Assembly: GCF_954871325.1 (NCBI RefSeq)
Contig: NC_088775.1
Span: forward strand, 43,563,561-43,627,560
DNA: 64,000 bases
Direction: 5' to 3'
Source: Gordionus sp. m RMFG-2023
Taxonomy: Eukaryota; Nematomorpha; Gordioida; Chordodea; Parachordodidae
The notes beneath the pieces are model-generated. The model had not been told where the DNA came from, made no database searches, and saw nothing but the letters and a program-made list of their open reading frames with translations. Both the position numbers and the translations under genes were made by a program. Below, one piece after another: positions 59,713-64,000 of the stretch (its first letter is position 1; each line of letters begins with the position of its first letter).

Positions 59713-59883
59713 CTATTACTATTATAGCATGATTATAGTTTGATCTATCTATTTAATACTAAATTTAATACCTACAATTTTTAACAAAAAGGTAAAGGGG
59801 ATATATGATAGAAAAATTAGAGTGACACTTTTAATTTATTTATTAGTGTTATATTAGTGAATTTATTATATAATTTGGGTTAA

Positions 59884-59953
59884 AGGATTTTAGGTTAAAG
59901 TTTAAACCGTAGGTCTTCAAAACCTATAATAATTTATTTAAAAGTTAAATCTT
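59884..59953 (+). tRNA. trnW: Mitochondrial-type tRNA-Trp (UCA), nuclear copy
   Basis: A full cloverleaf can be drawn. The acceptor is AGGATTT / AAATCTT with one G-U pair. The D stem is GGTT / AACC. The perfect anticodon stem TAGGT / ACCTA has loop CTTCAAA, giving anticodon TCA (59917-59919). The T stem is AATTT / AAGTT with one G-U pair. Anticodon TCA reads both TGA and TGG as Trp, as in animal mitochondria. It lies downstream of nad2 on the same strand, the usual place. In the nucleus it is presumably inert. Confidence 0.82.
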
Positions 59954-59964
59954 ATTTATTAACA

Positions 59965-60029
59965 ATTTCGGGTAAAAATTCTTAGCTGCTTCAAAGCTAT
60001 GCTTTAAATGGTACAAGCTATATCCAAAT
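59965..60029 (-). tRNA. trnF: Mitochondrial-type tRNA-Phe (GAA), nuclear copy, reduced T arm
   Basis: On the minus strand, the D stem GCTT / AAGC and a perfect anticodon stem TAGCT / AGCTA flank the loop TTGAAGC, giving anticodon GAA (59990-59992). The acceptor ATTTGGA pairs imperfectly with CCGAAAT. Only a short AGAATTTTTA segment stands where a T arm should be. T-arm-poor tRNAs are common in arachnid mitochondria but may also reflect decay. Its place beside the 3' end of nad5 on the same strand is the arthropod and mollusc order, which supports the call. Confidence 0.55.
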
Positions 60030-60073
60030 ATTTATTACAGTAAATTTCAAGATATTGTCAGTATAAGTACGAC

Positions 60074-60202
60074 GACAAATAGGATAGAAATCCTGAAATC
60101 CCTATTTCCCAACCTCATAGGATTTCTATCTGCAATATTTGTCGAGGATTTCAGAATGTCTCCCTCAACAAATTTTGCAGATAGAAATCCTGAAATCATA
60201 GG
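60074..60202. repeat. Three copies of GATAGAAATCCT in mixed orientation
   Basis: GATAGAAATCCTGAAATC occurs at 60083-60100 and, after CA, at 60179-60197 in direct orientation. Between them lies the inverted form AGGATTTCTATC (60119-60130). Flanking words such as CGACAAAT are also repeated in reverse. The cluster can fold into alternative hairpins inside the nad5 remnant. Confidence 0.75.
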
Positions 60203-60800
60203 AGCAAAAAGAATAAAATAGTTGGTCATGGGGTTTCATATAAATATTTCTCAAGAAGAAGAGAAGATGTTAATAAGATCAAATATGAAATTCTTCCTAC
60301 CCCTAAAAGTATTAAAGGAATTGATAAGTTTCATATGTAATGAGATCTCATAAATTTCGAAAGGGGTCTACTTTCTTCGAAAGACTTTAAAATTCGAAAG
60401 GAGTACCCAACTGTTAAAAATACAGATAAAAAAATTAGGGCTCATATAAGAAAATGATTATTATAACAGGATCTACTAGATTCTATAAATGAATGTTCCT
60501 TATAAAAAAAATCCCATAGAGCAAAGGAAAGCTATTGGTGATCAGGAGGATAGAAAAGAGGATTGGGAAGTTAACTTACTAGAATTAATAGGGTTTATTC
60601 GAGTTTCTTGCGAGTTGTTATTAGAGTGGAATACTCCTCCCTGCTCTTATAAATAAATTACTTTTAAAGATGGCATGAATATTAAATGGGTTAAACATAA
60701 GTAAAAAAGTTTATTCACAGCAAGAATTAGTAAAAGTCTTATCTGATTTATGGTTCTAAGAGCAATTATTTTTTTAATATCCCTCTCTTTTCATGCTGAG

Positions 60801-60964
60801 AGTGAACTAATGAAGAGGCTGGCTGCTCCAACCCCCATCTCTTCATTAGTTCACTCCAGAACCCGTACTGTTAGGATTACTCCTGCACATACTAGGGTTC
60901 TGGAGTGAACTAATAAAGAGATGGGGGTAGGAGCACCATGGTTGCTAGCAGCCAGTCTCTTCAT
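60801..60964. repeat. Compound palindrome in nad5
   Basis: Arm one (60810-60864) and arm two (60895-60964) are inverted copies around a 30-bp centre. Arm two has about 16 extra bases, and otherwise they differ at a handful of positions. In addition, AGTGAACTAATGAAGAG (60801-60817) is perfectly complementary to 60839-60855. As a result the nad5 motif APTPIS-LVHS is encoded on both strands. Confidence 0.92.
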
Positions 60965-61475
60965 GGTAGTTGAGCAGATTTAATAAAGACTGCTAGTAGT
61001 TTTGTGTTAAATGCTAAAATAAGAATAGGGTTTTGGGCAGTAGATATATTAATGTTAGAGATAATGTCGATTTTATTAGGACTAAAAAAATATAGATAAA
61101 ATAATTATTACGTCTCCAAGTCGGTTGATTCTTAGGGTTATAGTGGCTTTTATTAAAGAAGAGTAATTTTGGTAAATTATAATTAAAAGAAAAGAGGTGA
61201 GACCTAAACCATCTCATCCTAGGATAAGAATAACTATTCTAGGGGTGACTACTATAAAAACTATAGAGATAATAAATAGATTAAATATTAGATAATAAAA
61301 AAGTTACATCCTCTATTATATAATAAAATCTATATACTAGTACATTTAATGAAATTAGTGTAAGGATAAAAATAAAGGACACCGAGATAGGGTCAAATAA
61401 AAAATCAAACTTAAATCTTATATTTTTAAGCGTGATCAAATTATAAGATAATTTTGTTGACAGTCTAGTTATGAT

Positions 61476-61524
61476 ATTGGTTTGCATGGTTATAAATATA
61501 AATATTATAACCATGCAAACCAAT
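61476..61524. repeat. Perfect 19-bp inverted repeat near the nad5 start
   Basis: ATTGGTTTGCATGGTTATA (61476-61494) and TATAACCATGCAAACCAAT (61506-61524) are exact reverse complements separated by 11 A/T bases. It sits at the 5' end of the nad5 remnant and would form a strong stem-loop. Confidence 0.95.
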
Positions 61525-61676
61525 AATTTATTTTGATTACCTCCTTTTTATTTTCTTAATATCTATATTAAAGTCAAAGTTTAAATTTAACTCACAAATA
61601 ATATAGTCAACCCCTTGTCATATGATTAAGGATATAAATAAGAAAATAAAAAAGTTGGGGAGAGGGGGGGGGGGAG

Positions 61677-62096
61677 TTAAAAGATCTTTGTAAAAAAAAC
61701 GAGTATACGTCCGTTTTTTTTACACCCATAGAAATGAGTAAAAATAAATCTGGAAATTAAAATTAGAATAATTGTACTGAGATAGGATATATAAAGAGAT
61801 AAGAAAAATTTAATTGTAAATAATAATAATTTCGGGGAATAGGTTAAAGGATGGTAGACAACCAATGTTAATTAAAATTATAAATAGAATTAATGTAGCA
61901 TATAAAGATTTTATGTTTATTTGAGATTTAACTAAAATCATATTTCGTGTAGATATTTTATTATATATTAAATGAAAAATAAGAAACAAAGAAGGTCTGA
62001 TAAACCCATGGGATACACTTATTGAAATGGACCCTCTAGTAAAATGAAGGATATTAGTAACATTCTAATGGCTAGAAAAGTTATATGAGATACTCT
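61677..62096 (-). pseudogene. nad4: nad4 mitochondrial pseudogene, 3' part
   Basis: On the minus strand with the invertebrate mitochondrial code, an upstream stretch has SHMTFLAI. After a frame change, MSVSHGFISPSLFLIFHLMY is followed by TRNMILVKSQMNM and INIGCLPSFNLFPEI. These match nad4 'SHMxxxL', 'ISHGxxSSxLFxLxxxxYxxxxTR' and 'NxxxPPSxNLxxE'. A second frame change leads into YMSYLSTIMLMLIS and a Lys-rich end before a poly-G/C tract at 61664-61675. ND4 is a complex I membrane subunit. The 5' end is cut by the hAT terminus at 62097. It lies upstream of nad5 on the same strand, the usual order; the trnH expected between them was not recognised. Confidence 0.9.
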
Positions 62097-62252
62097 CAGT
62101 GGCCCCTACAATGAAGGAGGGGGGGGGGTCCGAAGCAACTGCTTCAGTAAATTTGAGTGGTGGTACTTTTTTTTTTAATTTAAATAAAAAAATTTTTTTT
62201 AAATTTTCTTTATTATTTAATTCCTTTACTGTTTTATTACATCCATCATGAT
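62097..62252 (+). mobile_element. hAT ZMYM-type right-end fragment, copy 3
   Basis: It starts CAGTGGCCCCTACAA and continues with the G-tract and TCCGAAGCAACTGCTTCAGT, the exact reverse of the right end of the copies at 11045-13474 and 23437-25811. Similarity extends to the TTTTATTACATCCATC segment near 62245. It stops where a new CAGGGTTGCC terminus begins, so it was truncated or split by that element. Confidence 0.9.
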
Positions 62253-62375
62253 CAGGGTTGCCAGGTCAAAATTTTCAAATTGTGGGAGAAATTCGGTATT
62301 TTGTGGGAGTAATATAAAAATTGTGGGAGAAATATAAAAATTGCTAAACAAATTTTTTTGCGGGCTCGAATCTAT

Positions 62376-62640
62376 TTTCCAAAATAAAATAGGTAATTAA
62401 TTTTCAAAATAAAATAGCCAACTATTTAAAATAAAATAGCCAAATTTTTCAAAATAAAATAGCCAACTATTTTTCAAAATAAAATAGCTAACTATTTTTC
62501 AAAATAAAATAGCCAACTATTTTTCAAAATAAAATAGCCAACTATTGATCAAAATAAAATTTCCAACTCTTTTTCAAAATAAAATAGGTAACTATTTTCC
62601 AAAATAAAATACGCAACTATTTTTCAAAATAGGTAATTAT
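62376..62640 (+). repeat. 25-bp tandem array
   Basis: About ten units of CAAAATAAAATAGCCAACTA followed by TTTTT occur in a row. Variants include GGTAATTA in place of GCCAACTA at both margins and occasional shorter units. Its position just inside a transposon terminus suggests subterminal repeats, possibly binding sites. Confidence 0.92.
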
Positions 62641-63416
62641 AGTAGAACACAAAATTTCTTAAATACTATCTTTATTATTAAAATAACATATTGATTTATT
62701 ATAATATATTAATTTTGTTTATAAATAATAACCAACGATCTTTTTTAAATACAAAAGAATGTAAACAAGATAAAATTTTATAAAAAAATTGTAATTTTAC
62801 AATGTAAAAAAATATATTTTATGCTAATGTATAAATAAGATTTTATAAAAAAACAAACAATTTTAAATTTACAATGTAAAAAATAATTATAATCAGTGCG
62901 GGGAAGTTGTTCTACAGTATTTAGTTAATACAATGTGGGAAGGGAATATGATATTTTGAGGCATCAAAAATCTTGAAAGCATAAATCAGTACAGAGCAGT
63001 CTATCAACATCTATTGCAAAACAAAAATATTCTTCAAAAATAAGAAATAATAGAGATGCAACTACAGTTGCGGAAATGGTAAATACCTATCATGCAGTAC
63101 AACATTCAGAGAGCTACTTAACATCACAATGTTGGTAGAATCTTTCCCCATAATATTTAACGACTAATATAAATGAAAAGTATACTTTGTAGAACACAAA
63201 TGAGCAAGGCTATCATCAATGTTTTAGGATATAAATCCAGAAGGTTAATTCTTGACGATTTGAAAGATGTGCAAACATATGCAATTCTAAGAGATGCATC
63301 TAATAAGGAAATATCATAACATTTCCCTTGATCCTCCTCTATTTCAAAAAATTAATGTCATTTCAATAAAACTATTAATAAATTTTTCTCCAGATATGAA
63401 ATATCCAAAGACATAG

Positions 63417-63581
63417 CTAACCATATATAATGGTAAATATGGCAGATTTGGCATTACCAATGAATTGCATGGCAGCTTTCTGATTTGATAATTCCTCAGT
63501 GAATTTTGCAAAAACCAGAGTGTATTTACAGAATTGAGTCAGCTTAATGTTGGTTGACAGGTTCCTCCTAATACGCGCCAT
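63417..63581 (-). CDS. Small ORF of unknown function
   Basis: A 54-codon frame from ATG at 63581 to TAG reads MARIRRNLSTNIKLTQFCKY and continues LVFAKFTEELSNQKAAMQFI. Residue composition is balanced, unlike chance frames nearby. It may be an exon or remnant of the protein of the surrounding hAT-like element. No domain is recognised, and a splice or frame link with 63845-64000 is not established. Confidence 0.3.
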   Translation of the reverse strand: MARIRRNLSTNIKLTQFCKYTLVFAKFTEELSNQKAAMQFIGNAKSAIFTIIYG

Positions 63582-63844
63582 CGTAGAATTTTAAAATTTT
63601 ACAAACCTTTAAAAAATAAATAGATTATAAAAGCTGTCCTAATATTTTGAAAAAAATTTTCAAAAATAAATGGCAGAAGTATATTTAGGAATTTTACACA
63701 TAGGAAATCTACTATATGCTGTTAATATGCAGTTGCAATCAGAAGAATATAATTTAATAAAGGTTCAATAAATTATGCTGCAGAAATACCAAAGTAAGAA
63801 TATTATTACTATTATCGTAATTATTAATAAGATTTAATATGATG

Positions 63845-64000
63845 TCATGTTTGAGGAGATTGTAATGCTTCTTTATTTTTATGATTTGCCAGATATTTAT
63901 AAAATTCCTGGCATGACATTTTATAATTTTGTTTAACCATTAACTCGGCCTCTAATGTTGTTAAAGCAATTCGATTCTCTCCTTTCTCCAGGCAGTCCTC
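63845..64000 (-). CDS. 3' end of an ORF entering from beyond the window
   Basis: A 51-codon frame open at the window edge ends at TGA near 63845. It reads DCLEKGENRIALTTLEAELM and then KMSCQEFYKYLANHKN. The composition is that of a real protein, and the 'SCxEFYxxL' segment near the C-terminus recalls tails of some transposon-derived proteins. It could belong to the hAT-like element beginning at 62253 or to a host gene. Confidence 0.45.
   Translation of the reverse strand, partial: EDCLEKGENRIALTTLEAELMVKQNYKMSCQEFYKYLANHKNKEALQSPQT

Larger units (their letters stand above)
60047..61535 (-). pseudogene. nad5: nad5 mitochondrial pseudogene
   Basis: Read on the minus strand with the invertebrate mitochondrial code. 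KFDFLFDPISVSFIFILTLI and a following YSFYYM segment are the N-terminal region. [18 protein letters not shown] is the hallmark 'GWDGLGLxSxxLxxYYQN', followed by INRLGDVM. KSAQLPWSDWLLATM and, in another frame, [19 protein letters not shown] are the hallmark '[35 protein letters not shown]'. The later LTVGYSFRILKS and a SGFLSAKFVEGDIL segment fit the C-terminal half. The parent protein is the proton-pumping ND5 subunit of complex I. A palindromic duplication (60810-60964), frame changes and a truncated end make it non-functional. Confidence 0.93.
58326..62096. other. Nuclear mitochondrial insert (NUMT), composite
   Basis: This block carries, in order, nad2 (plus), trnW (plus), trnF (minus), nad5 (minus) and nad4 (minus). 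The nad5 and nad4 segments make sense only with TGA=Trp, ATA=Met and AGA=Ser. Frame changes, poly-G expansion (61665-61675) and palindromic rearrangements show decay. Nuclear residence is shown by a dispersed repeat inserted at 58674-59712, which has a second copy near 10.9-14.2 kb, and by a nuclear hAT end abutting at 62097. The nad5-nad4 order and orientation relative to nad2-trnW fit the arthropod ground pattern with the cox1-to-trnE span missing. Confidence 0.92.
62253..64000. mobile_element. hAT-like element with CAGGGTTGCCA terminus, partial
   Basis: The left edge CAGGGTTGCCAGGTCAAAAT is of the kind that ends many hAT elements. It is followed by GTGGGAGAAATTCGGTATTT with short direct echoes, a tandem array (62376-62640), and then AT-rich DNA with minus-strand open frames near the window edge. 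The other terminus lies beyond the window, so the classification is provisional. Confidence 0.5.

Noticed and set aside
61540-61640. Search for trnH between nad4 and nad5
   Set aside because: A GTG triplet is present on the minus strand, but no stem-loop with a 5-bp anticodon stem could be drawn, so it is not called.
62376-62640. Regular repeat-spacer appearance suggesting CRISPR
   Set aside because: Units are contiguous tandem repeats without unique spacers, and the context is an animal nuclear transposon.

Overview
The window comes from an AT-rich, repeat-laden animal nuclear genome, most likely a protostome. One substantial host gene is visible: a Zic/odd-paired zinc-finger transcription factor on the minus strand (30968-35556, two exons, 1,292 residues predicted). 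Its fourth and fifth fingers read in the protostome style ([15 protein letters not shown]). The window also holds a block of mitochondrial DNA that makes sense only with the invertebrate mitochondrial code (TGA=Trp, ATA=Met, AGA=Ser). AAA falls on the conserved Lys of the nad5 motif KSAQ, which argues against the flatworm/echinoderm code. In this block nad5 and nad4 lie opposite to nad2 and trnW, as in arthropods and many molluscs and unlike most annelids. An arthropod is my leading guess, but this is inference.

Layout. 1-1878: satellite-like ~115-bp array in two opposed blocks. 1.9-6.3 kb: AT-rich sequence with small decayed coding traces. 6.3-15 kb: dense DNA transposons: a MULE remnant, a ZBED-type hAT with an 8-bp target duplication plus two fragments of it, and a ZMYM/DUF4371-type hAT inserted into an older repeat. 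15-21.5 kb: mostly unassigned AT-rich DNA. 21.5-22.2 kb: pogo/Tigger remnant. 23.4-25.8 kb: second ZMYM-type hAT. 25.9-26.8 kb: two short non-autonomous elements. 27-36 kb: transposon-poor island holding the Zic gene. 37-40 kb: second MULE with a hAT nested inside. 42-45.6 kb: a pair of opposite-oriented TA-flanked elements, one nested in a hAT. 45.8-46.3 kb: unidentified GC-richer coding-like relic. 46-58 kb: short non-autonomous elements and several more hAT remnants, two with 8-bp duplications. 58.3-62.1 kb: nuclear copy of mitochondrial DNA (nad2, trnW, trnF, nad5, nad4), itself interrupted by a repeat and cut off by a hAT end. 62.1-64 kb: a further hAT-like element with a 25-bp tandem array, running off the window.

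Biology. Apart from Zic, the window is a transposon graveyard dominated by the hAT superfamily: at least six distinguishable lineages, from full-length decayed copies to MITE-sized derivatives. Nesting gives relative ages: the mitochondrial insert is older than the repeat inside it, and MULE copy 2 is older than its hAT. Boundaries marked 'about' are read by eye from copy-to-copy similarity. No CRISPR array, rRNA gene or confident nuclear tRNA gene was seen.
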